This document shows, one piece after another, positions 17,447 to 27,392 of a DNA stretch of 64,000 nucleotides. Source of the DNA: ZC4RG29 sp036273935 (GTDB lineage: Bacteria; Bacteroidota; Bacteroidia; Cytophagales; Cyclobacteriaceae); assembly GCA_036273935.1 (NCBI GenBank), contig DASUGQ010000228.1, positions 1 through 64,000 of the forward strand, given 5' to 3'. Made by a program: the position numbers and the translations under genes. How positions within the stretch are numbered: position 1 is the stretch's first letter; the number at the start of each line of letters is the position of its first letter. A model generated the notes under the pieces. The model was given only the letters and a program-made list of their open reading frames with translations, was not told where the DNA came from and ran no database searches.

Positions 17447-20125
17447 TCAATATACGGTTGGACCAATGTCAGTTGCTTGAATATTTTTGGAATACAATTC
17501 TTCAATTATTATTGCAATAAGGCCAGTCCATCCTGTTTGGTGTGAAGCACCGACTCCCCGGCAATTATCACCATGAAAACATTCGTAAAATTGAATTAGG
17601 TCCTGAAAATGTTCATTTTTATTGAACAGATCCTGTTCTCCGTTGAACAGTCGTTTTCCATCTGAGTTTCTTACAAACATGCTTGTTAACCGATTGCGTA
17701 ACTCATTTGCAACGGTCTTGAGGTTTACCATGTTACCTGAGTGCGCAGGTAACTCAACCTGTAATTCATTATCAAAATATTTATGATATCGTTCAATGGC
17801 CAGGATGATAAGATAATTCATCTGTATCCAAATAGGTCCGCGCCAATTAGAATTGCCACCAAACAAATCAGAATTGGATTCACCGGGTTGATAGTTGAGG
17901 CCAAATTCTTTTCCCCCAATCATGACCTTATATGTCTTCTTGTGAATTTTTGAAAGTGATCGAATACCCCCGGCAGATAAAAATTCATTTTCATCAAGAA
18001 GTGCCACTAAGATCTTTTTTAGTCTTTTATAGGGTACAAGGGAAAGCAATATCCCTGCTTTGTCATTTAAATCGTTGATAACCTGATATTGGTTATTGGT
18101 TTGACGATAATTCACAAACCATTTTAAACGGCGATGAAACTCTGGCACTTTCTTGCACAATTCCCTATCAATAACATGTACGGCAAATAATGAGGAAAGT
18201 CCAACCAGGGAGCGGATTTTGATAGGAATAAATTTATCATCAGGCAGCTTTAGGACATCATAGAAAAACCCTTCTCCTTCGTCCCATGCTCCTTCAAAAT
18301 TTTCATTAATTTGATTTAATGAGCTGGCAATGTATGTGAAATGCTCAAGAAATTTAGTAGCCATGTCTTCATAAGCACGATTATATTGTGCCAGTTCAAG
18401 AGCTATATCCATCATATTCAGACTGTACATTCCCATCCATGCCGTACCGTCCGCCTGCTCCAACACTCCACCGCTTGGTACATTATTTCTATCAAAGACC
18501 CCGATGTTATCCAATCCAAGAAAGCCAGCTTCAAAAACATTATTATTTAGTCTGTCTTTGCGGTTAACCCACCAGGTGAAATTAATTAGCAATTTCTGAA
18601 ACGTTCTTTCCAAAAATAGAGTGTCTGCAATTCCAGTCCGTTCCTTATCTATTTTATACACCTCCATGCAAGCCCATGCATGCACAGGAGGGTTTACATC
18701 ACTGAAGGACCACTCGTATGCAGGAAGCTTACCATAGGGATTCATATACCACTCCCTTAGCAATAAAACTAGCTGGTCCTTTGCAAACTGTGGATCAACG
18801 AAGGCAAGTGTGATGCAATGAAAGGCCAGATCCCAGGTGGCATACCAGGGGTACTCCCATTTATCGGGCATCGATAATATATCTTCATTGTTTAAAGTAT
18901 ACCACTCGTTATTGCGACCAATTTTTCGTTGCACGGGGGGTGATGGTCCATTTTTGTCACCATTTAACCAACTGGGAATATCAAGCGAGTAAAATTGTTT
19001 ATTCCATAACATCCCAGCGAAAGCCTGGCGCTGGATGTTTCTTAGGTCGTCATCCTTTGGCTTGATAATATCATTATAAAAATCGTCTGCCTCCTTTAAG
19101 CGTTTTGTAAACACCTCATCAAAGCCCTTATCTAACGGATCGACAAGGGACCGTTTGCTCAAACGTAACTTTACGGTGACGTGACCACCCGGTGCAACGT
19201 CGAAATGGAATACAAGGGAAGATTTTGTCCCTTCTTTTTTATTTACGAATAATCTAAAATCATTTTTTATTACTGCATCATGAAATGCATCTTTTACAAA
19301 AGGCGTTTCGTTTGATATTTGGTATAAGCGTTCTGCATTTGTTTCATTTTCCGTAAACAGGACCCTCTTCGGATTTTGACCATAAAAAAAATAATCATCC
19401 ATTTTTGGATGACTGATCTTTAATTCACAATTAGCAAGATTTGTTTCTACTAATTTTATTATCGGTCTCTTTTTAGCTAACCCGTAGGACCAGGTATTCC
19501 GCATCCACACGGTAGGTAGTAGGGCAATTGGTGCATGAGTCGAAGATCGGTTATAAACGGATATTCGGATACAGATATCCTCATCGTCACTCTTGGCGTA
19601 TTCGATAAAAACATCGAAGTAGCGACTATCGTCAAATGCACCTGTATCAACGATCTCAAATTCATCATCATTTCTGGTCCTGCTTTTATTTGTCTGTTCC
19701 AGATCACGATAAGGAAAAGCAAGCTGCGGATATTTATACAAATATTTCATGTATGAATGAGTAGGAGTATTATCCAGGTAATAATACAACTCCTTTACAT
19801 CTTCCCCGTGATTGCCGTGGCTCGGTGTAAGGCCAAAAAGCCTCTCCTTCAATATTTCGTCTTTGCCATTCCACAATGCAACAGAAAAGCAAATCCTTTG
19901 GAGATCATCCGAAATACCAGCAATGCCGTCCTCTCCCCAGCGGTATGCTTTGGAACGGGAAAGGTCGTGGGTAATATAATTCCACACGTCGCCGTTCGCG
20001 CTATAATCTTCCCTAACAGTTGCCCACTGCCTTTCCGACAAATAAGGGCCCCACTTCATCCATTTTTTTGCGTTGGAGTAGTTCTCCTTTAACCGTCTAT
20101 GTTCTTCAGTAGGATTGTGTTTCAT
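17447..20125 (-). CDS. GH63-like glucosidase (block A)
   Basis: The 892-residue protein belongs to the (alpha/alpha)6 MGH1-like/GH63 group, usually annotated as mannosyl-oligosaccharide glucosidase in bacteria. Motifs: YRWGEDGIAGISDD near residue 60, YPWYATWDLAFHCI, PAYEWSFSDVNPPVHAWA, NWRGPIWIQMNYL and the C-terminal CRGVGASHQTGWTGL. No signal peptide is visible, so it is probably cytosolic and acts on alpha-glucosides or glycogen-like products. The substrate is not known. A close paralogue lies at 49356. Confidence 0.82.
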   Translation of the reverse strand: MKHNPTEEHRRLKENYSNAKKWMKWGPYLSERQWATVREDYSANGDVWNYITHDLSRSKAYRWGEDGIAGISDDLQRICFSVALWNGKDEILKERLFGLTPSHGNHGEDVKELYYYLDNTPTHSYMKYLYKYPQLAFPYRDLEQTNKSRTRNDDEFEIVDTGAFDDSRYFDVFIEYAKSDDEDICIRISVYNRSSTHAPIALLPTVWMRNTWSYGLAKKRPIIKLVETNLANCELKISHPKMDDYFFYGQNPKRVLFTENETNAERLYQISNETPFVKDAFHDAVIKNDFRLFVNKKEGTKSSLVFHFDVAPGGHVTVKLRLSKRSLVDPLDKGFDEVFTKRLKEADDFYNDIIKPKDDDLRNIQRQAFAGMLWNKQFYSLDIPSWLNGDKNGPSPPVQRKIGRNNEWYTLNNEDILSMPDKWEYPWYATWDLAFHCITLAFVDPQFAKDQLVLLLREWYMNPYGKLPAYEWSFSDVNPPVHAWACMEVYKIDKERTGIADTLFLERTFQKLLINFTWWVNRKDRLNNNVFEAGFLGLDNIGVFDRNNVPSGGVLEQADGTAWMGMYSLNMMDIALELAQYNRAYEDMATKFLEHFTYIASSLNQINENFEGAWDEGEGFFYDVLKLPDDKFIPIKIRSLVGLSSLFAVHVIDRELCKKVPEFHRRLKWFVNYRQTNNQYQVINDLNDKAGILLSLVPYKRLKKILVALLDENEFLSAGGIRSLSKIHKKTYKVMIGGKEFGLNYQPGESNSDLFGGNSNWRGPIWIQMNYLIILAIERYHKYFDNELQVELPAHSGNMVNLKTVANELRNRLTSMFVRNSDGKRLFNGEQDLFNKNEHFQDLIQFYECFHGDNCRGVGASHQTGWTGLIAIIIEELYSKNIQATDIGPTVY

Positions 20126-20181
20126 TTAACAATTGGGAAGAAAACTTTTCTCCAGTTGTAACTCGTTATTGAAAAACTTAC

Positions 20182-20198
20182 ATTATCCATGCCAGACA
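20182..20198 (-). promoter_or_regulatory. Degenerate sigma-54-like site before the GH63-like gene
   Basis: The minus strand reads TGTCTGGCATGGATAATGTA about 60 bp before the start codon. It resembles the other -24/-12 sites but has GT in place of the -12 GC. No TACCC palindrome lies 71 bp upstream. It may be a decayed member of the set. Confidence 0.35.
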
Positions 20199-20280
20199 GC
20201 TACATCACTGTATCATCTACGGATTGGTCAAAAGAACTCTTAAGGTGAATATGCCGGCGAAGCTGCCACTAACGTTGATC

Positions 20281-20355
20281 TCACCTCACGATAAAAATCA
20301 AAAAATATAAATCAAAATCTGGAGAGAAAAGTACCAAGTGAGCAGGTTCTCTCCA
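20281..20355. repeat. Intergenic repeat element, copy 2
   Basis: It shares CACGATAAAAATC and AAAAAATATAA with copies 1 and 3. TGGAGAGAA (20320-20328) and TTCTCTCCA (20347-20355) form a perfect 9-bp inverted repeat around AAGTACCAAGTGAGCAGG. In copies 1 and 3 this hairpin is partly kept. Confidence 0.6.
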
Positions 20356-20924
20356 TAACCTCAAGCGACTTTTTATCACCAGTCTCAACGGGCTCTTATA
20401 TTACATGTTCTACATATGATGCCGCTTTTATCTTTGTGACCAACTCTCGGGTCCCCTAATCAGCAAAAACAATACTTTCTCCACCAATGTCGAAGCAGTA
20501 TTATTGTTGGAGACGAAATCTTCAGTCTTGTAATTTCTGACAATGGAAATTTTACAAGAATGTCAAAAATAGGTTCACTATTCTCGGCAGAAAGTGCGAA
20601 ACTGGTTCAACGTGCTGAAGTGGAATTTGCAAAACATGGCCGGATCAGGTCCGGTGGTTTATTGAAAAGGAAAACCTGATAATAAAGATCATTCATCATT
20701 GCGAGCGTGAGTTTGGTAAAATTGATTTACCAAAAATTATTTCCAGGCAAGTTGAATGCAATCCCGATTAGATTATCGGCCTAGATTGGCCGAACGAATT
20801 AAGCTGTTCAATGAATTCGAAATGACAAAGGGAATCTATTGCAAAGCTAATTATTGCTCTTATCATACTTACGTCTTAGGATCTTGCGGCGCAAGATCCA
20901 TTGGCAAGATTTACTTGAATTGTC
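20356..20924. other. Gap with short unassigned ORF remnants
   Basis: A plus-strand stretch at about 20638-20770 reads WPDQVRWFIEKENLIIKI and CEREFGKIDLPKI before a stop. It looks protein-like but I do not recognise it. AACAATACT and AGTATTATTGTT nearby form a loose inverted repeat. Nothing else is supported. Confidence 0.35.
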
Positions 20925-21063
20925 GTGGGAAACTGGCACCGACCCGCCGTCCCATTAGGATAAATTCAATCGGCTAGAACACCGAAATGCCATTGACCTC
21001 GCGGTCGACCTCGTTTGGTGGCAACAGGTTCTAGGTATCATTAATTCTGGCAATGGTGTTGCG
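20925..21063 (-). pseudogene. GreA/Rnk-like relic
   Basis: The sequence CGACCCGCCGTCCCAT and the segment GTCGACCTCGTTTGGTGGCA match the gene at 6556-6975 (positions about 6647-6782) with scattered substitutions and an in-frame stop. Only the middle and C-terminal domain part remains. It shows a second locus for this family, now dead, beside block A. Confidence 0.7.
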
Positions 21064-21146
21064 AAGCCTTAAGTCGAATAAAGGGGAGGCGCTACGGGGA
21101 AAGCGGTTGATTCAAGACTCAACTAGTGAACTGACAACGGCCCATC

Positions 21147-21599
21147 CTACATGTAAATTACCTTAATGCTAATTGATTTGTCTTCTCGTAAAAAGAAACT
21201 TGCTTTCTCAAAGGACGGTTTGTTCCTTAAACCAATAGACTCATAGTTCGAGAACCCAATTCCTTCCTTTGGCAGGACCCATCCTTTGTCAATTTTTCCA
21301 TTACTATTTTCATCATGATGAATATTCACCGCATACGTTCCTGCAGGGATATCATAGAAAGTGATTTGAGCCGAGCCGTTGCTGATGTCCGTCTTCAAAA
21401 ACCTGAAGTAATTTTTGTAGTGTTCGTCGGGAATTGACCCCTCACGGTTGTAAAGAGCAAATTGCAGCGTACCATCGGAGTTGCGTAATTCTTTTGCCAG
21501 AACGGTTAGGGAAAAAGTCGTTCGCGGTCTGCGATTAGAAAACGAGGTCGTTGCAAGCGATACGGCGATCATGAACAGTGTTGTTGATATCGATTTCAT
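21147..21599 (-). CDS. DUF2141 secreted protein
   Basis: The ATG at 21599 overlaps the RND stop codon as ATGA, so translation is probably coupled; the ATG at 21611 is less likely. The 150-residue product has an N-terminal signal peptide (STTLFMIAVSLATTSFS) and the DUF2141 beta domain: GTLQFALYNREGSIPDEHY, YDIPAGTYAVNIHHDENSNG and GIGFSNYE. The family is periplasmic or surface exposed with unknown function. It closes the efflux operon. Confidence 0.82.
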   Translation of the reverse strand: MKSISTTLFMIAVSLATTSFSNRRPRTTFSLTVLAKELRNSDGTLQFALYNREGSIPDEHYKNYFRFLKTDISNGSAQITFYDIPAGTYAVNIHHDENSNGKIDKGWVLPKEGIGFSNYESIGLRNKPSFEKASFFLREDKSISIKVIYM

Positions 21600-24500
21600 T
21601 TTATATTCCATTTTTGTTTTATGCTGTCAACCACATAATAGACCGTTGGGACCAGGTACACCGTCAAGATCAGCGAAGAAGCCAGGCCACCAATAATGAC
21701 CCATGCAAGCCCATTTTTCCATTCACTCGCTGTACCTTTTGCGAGGGCAATGGGCAGCATGCCAATAACCATAGAGAGCGTCGTCATTAAGATCGGGCGC
21801 ATTCTTCCTTTGCCAGCAATAATCAATGCATCTTTAAAATGTTTTCCCTGGGATTTTAACTGATTAGTGAAATCGACAATCAGGATTGCGTTTTTCGCAA
21901 CCAATCCCATAAGCATGATAAGACCAAGTAATGCAAAAAGGCTAAGGTGATTCAGTGACAGGTTCAACGCGAGGAAGGCACCGATCACCGCGACCGGGAT
22001 TGAGAATAAAACAACAAACGGATAGATATAACTATCATAAAGCGCAACCATAATCAGGTAGATGAGGATGAAAGAAATGATCAACACAGAACCCAGCGCG
22101 CCAAAACTGTCATTCTGCCGTTTTATGTCGCTACCCCATGCAAGTTGAATTCCCTCTGGCAATGGATTCTCCTCCAGGTAAGCAACAACGTCATCGGCGA
22201 CCGTACCGGAGGGTCTACCTAATGCCTCGGCTGTTAACGTGACAGCAGGTTGACGGTCCATTCGCTCAAGCAGGGACGGCGAATTATCCTGAACAACCTG
22301 TGCAAACTGAGAAACATCAACAGAAGCTCCCATTGGATTGACAATTGAAATGTTTTTCAGATCCTCATAATTTTTCCGGCTGAAATCATCCAGCCACACC
22401 CGGACAGGATACTCACTACCATTCTCTGTTAACGTCGCATCATCATTGCCGGTGAAGGCAGATCTAAGATGCATACCAACAAAGGCAGTATTCAGTCCAA
22501 GTCGTTGCATTTTATCTTTGTCGGGCACTACCTTATACTCGGGACTACCTTCTTCGACAGAAAGACGCACATTGTCGGCACCAGGAATTTTTTCTATTAC
22601 GAACTTAAGATGATTACCCGCTTCCATGACCGATTCTGTGGTGCTTCCGCTTAAAGTAATTTCAATAGGAGCAGAACGGGGAATTAGTCCAAGCGACGCC
22701 ATAGAGTAATTTATGACAGGGAAGTCCTCCTTGAGCTCTTCACGAAGTTCTTTCATGAATTGTTCGGTCTCTATGTTGTTACGATCCTTGTCCGGTTTTA
22801 ATTGAATAGTGAATTCGGTTTTATTGGCTGAACCAACGCTCAGGCTTCCGATACCTGTACTTGGCCCACCGATGTTGCTGAATACAGTTGCCACTTCGTC
22901 ATGTTGGCGGATGAAGTTTTCAATTTTCTGAGAGACAATGTTGTTTTGCTGAATGGAAATTGATTTATCAAATTCAAGATTCAAATGAAATTTTCCCTGG
23001 TCACCTGTAGAGATCAGTTCCTTGCCGATAATTCCCTGCTTCATCATTGCAGCAGTAAAGACAAAGAGAGACAAGACGATACCTGTGAAGATGAGTTTAT
23101 GATTCAGAACCCACTCGAGCTGTGTTCCGTACCAGTTTGTGAATTTTTCCAGCTGCCCTTCAAACCAAAGCAAGAAGCGGCTAAAAAGATTGGTCGGCCT
23201 CAGATCTTCAGATTTGCCAATGCGCGATGCCATCCATGGCGTAAGCGTAAAACTTACCAGCAAGCTGGTCAATGTGGAAGTGACTACAACAATAGAAAAT
23301 TGTTTTAGCATATCAGCGACAAAAACTTGCAGAAACAGAATTGGCAGGAACACGACAACATCTACCAAGGTGATTGAAAGTGCTGAGAAACCTATTTCCA
23401 TTCGGCCGTCCAATGCGGCTACGCGCTTATCCTTCCCCATATCCAGGTGGCGCTGGATATTTTCCAGAACAACGGTGGCATCATCTACGAGAATCCCGAT
23501 GATCAGTGACATGGCGAGCAAGGTCATCAGGTTGAGAGTGTATCCGAGTATCCACATCACGGCGAACGCGGTGACCAGCGAAGTCGGGATGGCTACCAAT
23601 ACAATGAATGAATTGCGAAAGCTTCTCAGAAAAAGGAGCATGACTACGGAAACCAAAACTACAGCAAGGATGAGATCGAAGACGACCGAATCTACCGCCG
23701 CTATTGTATTCTCCGTGCTGTCATCAGCGATTACGAATTTTACACCGGCGTCCCTGTTCTGATTCTCGATCAGCCGAAATCTTTCTCTTACCAGTTTTGA
23801 AACATCCACAGCGTTGGCATCGCCTTGTTTTTTCAGCTGTAACCCGATTCCGTTCTTACCATTATAGCGACTTACAGACGAAACTTCTTTAATCCCATCG
23901 ACGACGGTGCCGATGTCCTTAACATAGACGGGGCTACCCGGTACAGGCATCGAGACCTGAACGTTACGGATATCCTCTATCGTTTGGAATTTTCCGGTTA
24001 ACCGCACCGAATTGTTTTCGGTGCTCGTCTGTACTTTGCCGGAAGGAAGATCTAACCCGGAGCGATTGATCGCATCAACGACCTGACTTAGCGAAAGCTT
24101 ATATAATTTCAATTTTTCCTGACTGACCTTAACCTGGAATTCACGTTGTTCCCCGCCCAGCAAAGTAATTTCCGCTACCCCTTTTAGTTGCTGTATCTGA
24201 GGAAGAATTTCGTCCTGCATTTTCTGAAAGAATTCCGTAGGCGCCAGGTTACTGGTTGCGCTGATTGACATGATCGGCAAGTCATTGGGAGAGACCTTGC
24301 TCATCACTGGACTTAAGATGTCTTCCGGTAGATCTTTGCGGATATTATCAATGTACCGTTGCGCATCCTGCATGGTTTTGTCAAGGTCGGTTCCATACTT
24401 AAGATTCGCTATGATAATAGAAGCGTTCGGCAGAGATTTTGTCACCAGATAATCAACACCCTCAAGGTTGGACAACGCGTCTTCAATTTTTCTTGATACG

Positions 24501-24685
24501 GACGTCTCCACTTCCTGCGGCTCCGCACCGGGATACATTGTTTTCACAACGACCACTGGTTGATTGAAGTCCGGCATCAATTCATAACTGAGATTGTTGA
24601 ACCCGATCGCTCCTGCCAGGATCAACACACTGAAAAGGACAATGATCAGCGATGGACGTCGTATCGATATTTCGGTTATACTCAT
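21596..24685 (-). CDS. RND efflux transporter, inner-membrane pump
   Basis: The 1029-residue protein is an HAE1/AcrB-like proton-driven exporter. It starts MSITEISIRRPSLIIVL, has twelve expected membrane helices, and carries the GILVDDATVVLENIQR segment of helix 4 whose Asp residues relay protons; the partner Lys region follows in the second half (GLVAKNAILIVDF). Large periplasmic loops lie between helices 1-2 and 7-8. It works with the adaptor and TolC proteins encoded upstream in the operon. The substrate is unknown. Confidence 0.92.
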   Translation of the reverse strand: MSITEISIRRPSLIIVLFSVLILAGAIGFNNLSYELMPDFNQPVVVVKTMYPGAEPQEVETSVSRKIEDALSNLEGVDYLVTKSLPNASIIIANLKYGTDLDKTMQDAQRYIDNIRKDLPEDILSPVMSKVSPNDLPIMSISATSNLAPTEFFQKMQDEILPQIQQLKGVAEITLLGGEQREFQVKVSQEKLKLYKLSLSQVVDAINRSGLDLPSGKVQTSTENNSVRLTGKFQTIEDIRNVQVSMPVPGSPVYVKDIGTVVDGIKEVSSVSRYNGKNGIGLQLKKQGDANAVDVSKLVRERFRLIENQNRDAGVKFVIADDSTENTIAAVDSVVFDLILAVVLVSVVMLLFLRSFRNSFIVLVAIPTSLVTAFAVMWILGYTLNLMTLLAMSLIIGILVDDATVVLENIQRHLDMGKDKRVAALDGRMEIGFSALSITLVDVVVFLPILFLQVFVADMLKQFSIVVVTSTLTSLLVSFTLTPWMASRIGKSEDLRPTNLFSRFLLWFEGQLEKFTNWYGTQLEWVLNHKLIFTGIVLSLFVFTAAMMKQGIIGKELISTGDQGKFHLNLEFDKSISIQQNNIVSQKIENFIRQHDEVATVFSNIGGPSTGIGSLSVGSANKTEFTIQLKPDKDRNNIETEQFMKELREELKEDFPVINYSMASLGLIPRSAPIEITLSGSTTESVMEAGNHLKFVIEKIPGADNVRLSVEEGSPEYKVVPDKDKMQRLGLNTAFVGMHLRSAFTGNDDATLTENGSEYPVRVWLDDFSRKNYEDLKNISIVNPMGASVDVSQFAQVVQDNSPSLLERMDRQPAVTLTAEALGRPSGTVADDVVAYLEENPLPEGIQLAWGSDIKRQNDSFGALGSVLIISFILIYLIMVALYDSYIYPFVVLFSIPVAVIGAFLALNLSLNHLSLFALLGLIMLMGLVAKNAILIVDFTNQLKSQGKHFKDALIIAGKGRMRPILMTTLSMVIGMLPIALAKGTASEWKNGLAWVIIGGLASSLILTVYLVPTVYYVVDSIKQKWNIK

Positions 24686-24698
24686 GGATGTTTGTCTT

Positions 24699-25751
24699 TT
24701 AATTTTTGACGATCACATTGGCTCCATCGAAAAGATTGATAAAGCCACCGGTAACAATTACATCACCTTCCTGCAAGCCGGTACTCACTATTGCCTTGTT
24801 TCCGAACCGCCTTGAAACGTTGATATCATGCAGAACGGCTTTTCCATCCTTAATGAGATATACCTGAGGCCTCACCGCAGAGCCCGCAACGTCGGAAGCG
24901 GAAATAACGATTTCCTTTTTTGTTCCCGTTTTCTGCAGGGTAAGCTTGCCAAACATTCCGGCTTTGATCTTAAGGTCAGGCGTGTTCTTGACGCTAAACT
25001 GAACAGGGAAGCTGTTGGCCGCATTTCCTTTGCTTCCGATCATTTTAACTCGTCCAGAAAAATGTTGATCTGGGTAAGCATCGGCTACAATCTTAGCAGC
25101 CGCATTCGCGTTGAAAGTAATCAGTTCACTTTCCGGTACGTTGATGGTAAATTTTAATTCAGTTAAGTCGGTGATCTGCAGTAGCGGGATGCCAGGAGCA
25201 GCAAACGCGCCAAGTTCCGTTAGCTTTGCCGTTATAATGCCTGAGAATGGTGCTCGTATAGCTGTTTTGTTTATCTGCTCAAGCAAGGTGCTGCGCTCAA
25301 CCTGGGCAGTTTTCAGCCCCAATTGCATCTTTTCTAGCTGGACGCCTTGCACAGCATCGGCTTGCGTCAAAACTGTATAGCGATCTACATCGGCTTGAAG
25401 CCCCTCGATTTGAACTTCCACTGCCTGGAGTTGAAGTTTCAATAATGAATTATCGAGTTGAAGCAGTGCCTGACCTTTTTTTACGACGCTTCCCGCATCG
25501 ACATAGATAGCATCTACTTTGCCCTGTACTTCCGTGCTGATCCTCGATTCTTTATCAGGGTCAAAAGTGCCGGTATAGAAATGATCACCATCCACATCCA
25601 TTGGCTTTAAAGTGTCCGCCTGGACGTTTATCGGTTGCTGTTTATCATATTGATATATTTTGGCTTGTGTTGTTGCCTTATTCGATTTCAGGCGAAGGGC
25701 TACAACGGTCATCAATGCAACGGGGATCAGAATATAGAAGACTCTTTTCAT
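24699..25751 (-). CDS. RND periplasmic adaptor (membrane fusion protein)
   Basis: The 350-residue HlyD/MexA-type protein has an N-terminal membrane anchor (VFYILIPVALMTVVALRL), a split lipoyl domain (EVQGKVDAIYVDAGSVVKKG and IRAPFSGIITAKLTELGAFA), a short helical hairpin between them and a C-terminal beta barrel and proximal domain (LQEGDVIVTGGFINLFDGA). It bridges the RND pump and the TolC channel. It lies 13 bp from the pump gene. Confidence 0.9.
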   Translation of the reverse strand: MKRVFYILIPVALMTVVALRLKSNKATTQAKIYQYDKQQPINVQADTLKPMDVDGDHFYTGTFDPDKESRISTEVQGKVDAIYVDAGSVVKKGQALLQLDNSLLKLQLQAVEVQIEGLQADVDRYTVLTQADAVQGVQLEKMQLGLKTAQVERSTLLEQINKTAIRAPFSGIITAKLTELGAFAAPGIPLLQITDLTELKFTINVPESELITFNANAAAKIVADAYPDQHFSGRVKMIGSKGNAANSFPVQFSVKNTPDLKIKAGMFGKLTLQKTGTKKEIVISASDVAGSAVRPQVYLIKDGKAVLHDINVSRRFGNKAIVSTGLQEGDVIVTGGFINLFDGANVIVKN

Positions 25752-25755
25752 TTGC

Positions 25756-27084
25756 TTATTTAGTTAGAATATTTCCCGTTATTTTCTTTAATTCGAGATC
25801 GGCTTGCAGGTAATCGATTATTGCCGCCAGATAATTTTGTTGTGCCTCTCGCAAGGAATTGTCCGCCAACAGCGTGTCCGTGAGGCTCGCCGTTCCTTGC
25901 TTTTGTTGAATGAGGGTTTGATCGTAAATTGACTGTGCAAGTGTAATTTGAGCCGACGTTGTTTCAACCGTTCTTTGCGCAATTAATCTTTGCTTCCCGG
26001 CATTTTCGATTTGCATCCTGTTCTGCGCTGTTAACAGGTCCAGTTGCAATTCGCTGTTTGATAACTCCAGGTTTTTCTGAGCGATTTTTCTTTGAGTTGA
26101 CAGGCCGTTAAAGATGGGATAAGTCAGCTGTATGCCGGCGAATCCAATTGGGTAGAAATGCAGAAAATCATTTGGGCTTTTGTCATATCCAAAGCCGGTA
26201 GTGCCCAAGGTTCCAAAAAGTGAGATCGTAGGGATGCGTGAATTTCTTAAGGTGATTCGCTCGCTTTCTATGAGTTGATATTGCGACCTGGCGAGTCGTA
26301 TATCAAGGACTGTCTGATCAATGTAGTGCCCGTCAGGGTCGAAAAAAATTTCATGTTCAACCTCAACTCTAGTTTCCAGGGGCACACCCATCAGGAATTT
26401 TAGTGAGTTGAGTACAAGATCGTATTTGTTTTCTATGAGTTGTTTCTGCGTGGTTAGCTGTTCTGCCTGAAGAGCAACCTTGCTGACGTCCGTGCCTTTT
26501 GCCAACAACTGATCTTTCAGCAGTTGCATGTTTCTCAATAGAGCCTTTGTGTTCTCTTGGTTACCCGCGATGAATGCAAGCTGATGTTTCAGTATCTGAG
26601 CATTATAATAAGCATTCGAAACTTCAAAATAGATTTGTTCCTCCGTCTTCTGTCGCTGTAATTCACTGATGTCTGCGGCAATTTTTGTTGTTCTGATTGC
26701 GCCAGTAATCTGTGAATTGTACAAAGGCATTGCGATCTGCACATTCGCGTTTATATTGTGTGGGACTCCGAACTGGACTTCATTGAACAGACCTTCAGGT
26801 CCACCGAAGGCCGACTTAGGCATTAACTGATAGGGGAGGTCGGTATAGTAACGATAATCCGCATTGGCGGAGACTTTGGGCATTAGGCCCCCCTGTACCT
26901 CCCTGAACTTTTGTTCACTCATCTTAGCATTGTTTCGACTGATCATGATCTTCTTATTATGCGTCAGGGCGGTATCAAGGCATTGTCCGAGCGTCCAGGT
27001 TTGCGAATAAACGCGGGTGCTAAATAGACTGGTCGTGAGAGCCAAAAGTACAGTAGGTATAAGTGTGTGAGTATTCACTAACAT
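25756..27084 (-). CDS. TolC-like outer-membrane efflux protein
   Basis: The 442-residue protein has a signal peptide (TVLLALTTSLFSTRVYS) and two OEP repeats rich in heptads (LDTALTHNKKIMISRNNAKM; LELSNSELQLDLLTAQNRMQ). It forms the trimeric outer-membrane duct for the RND complex. It is followed by the adaptor gene after 4 bp, which supports cotranslation. Confidence 0.9.
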   Translation of the reverse strand: MLVNTHTLIPTVLLALTTSLFSTRVYSQTWTLGQCLDTALTHNKKIMISRNNAKMSEQKFREVQGGLMPKVSANADYRYYTDLPYQLMPKSAFGGPEGLFNEVQFGVPHNINANVQIAMPLYNSQITGAIRTTKIAADISELQRQKTEEQIYFEVSNAYYNAQILKHQLAFIAGNQENTKALLRNMQLLKDQLLAKGTDVSKVALQAEQLTTQKQLIENKYDLVLNSLKFLMGVPLETRVEVEHEIFFDPDGHYIDQTVLDIRLARSQYQLIESERITLRNSRIPTISLFGTLGTTGFGYDKSPNDFLHFYPIGFAGIQLTYPIFNGLSTQRKIAQKNLELSNSELQLDLLTAQNRMQIENAGKQRLIAQRTVETTSAQITLAQSIYDQTLIQQKQGTASLTDTLLADNSLREAQQNYLAAIIDYLQADLELKKITGNILTK

Positions 27085-27103
27085 ATTTGGTTAAAAAAAT
27101 GTT

Positions 27104-27392
27104 TTATCTGATCATTATTAAATTACTGTTCTTATGGGTAGCTAGTCGATAACTGATCCATGGATCCATTTTAAAGTAGTCACTCTGAACAAGATTCACT
27201 TTTATCCCATTTTCGCCTCTGATCACTAACTCCCCGGCCAGGCAAATTAAAAGCGCCGGTATTTCTAAGGGATCAATATTGAGTTGCTGATGACCCAAAA
27301 TCTGGAGTGCGATTATTTCCCCCTCTTTGCAGTGAAAAAAGGGAGACCAATGAGATTTTGTTAGTCCTCGGATGTAGTTCTTTAATGTTCAC
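27104..27392 (-). pseudogene. Small cupin protein, frameshifted
   Basis: A GTG at 27392 overlaps the stop of the upstream gene and reads VNIKELHPRTNKISLVSL. The run of six T on the minus strand (27335-27340) carries one base too many; without it the frame continues FHCKEGEIIALQILGHQ, then PALLICLAGELVIRGENG and WISYRLATHKNSNLIMIR. This is a 95-residue single cupin of a type common in Bacteroidota regulatory operons. The metal or ligand is unknown. Confidence 0.6.

Noticed and set aside
20756..20977. Plus-strand ORF of 73 codons
   Set aside because: Its second half is antisense to the GreA/Rnk relic; no features.
22985..23762. Long plus-strand ORFs opposite the RND pump gene
   Set aside because: They are antisense shadows of a well-supported 1029-residue gene and have no domain features.
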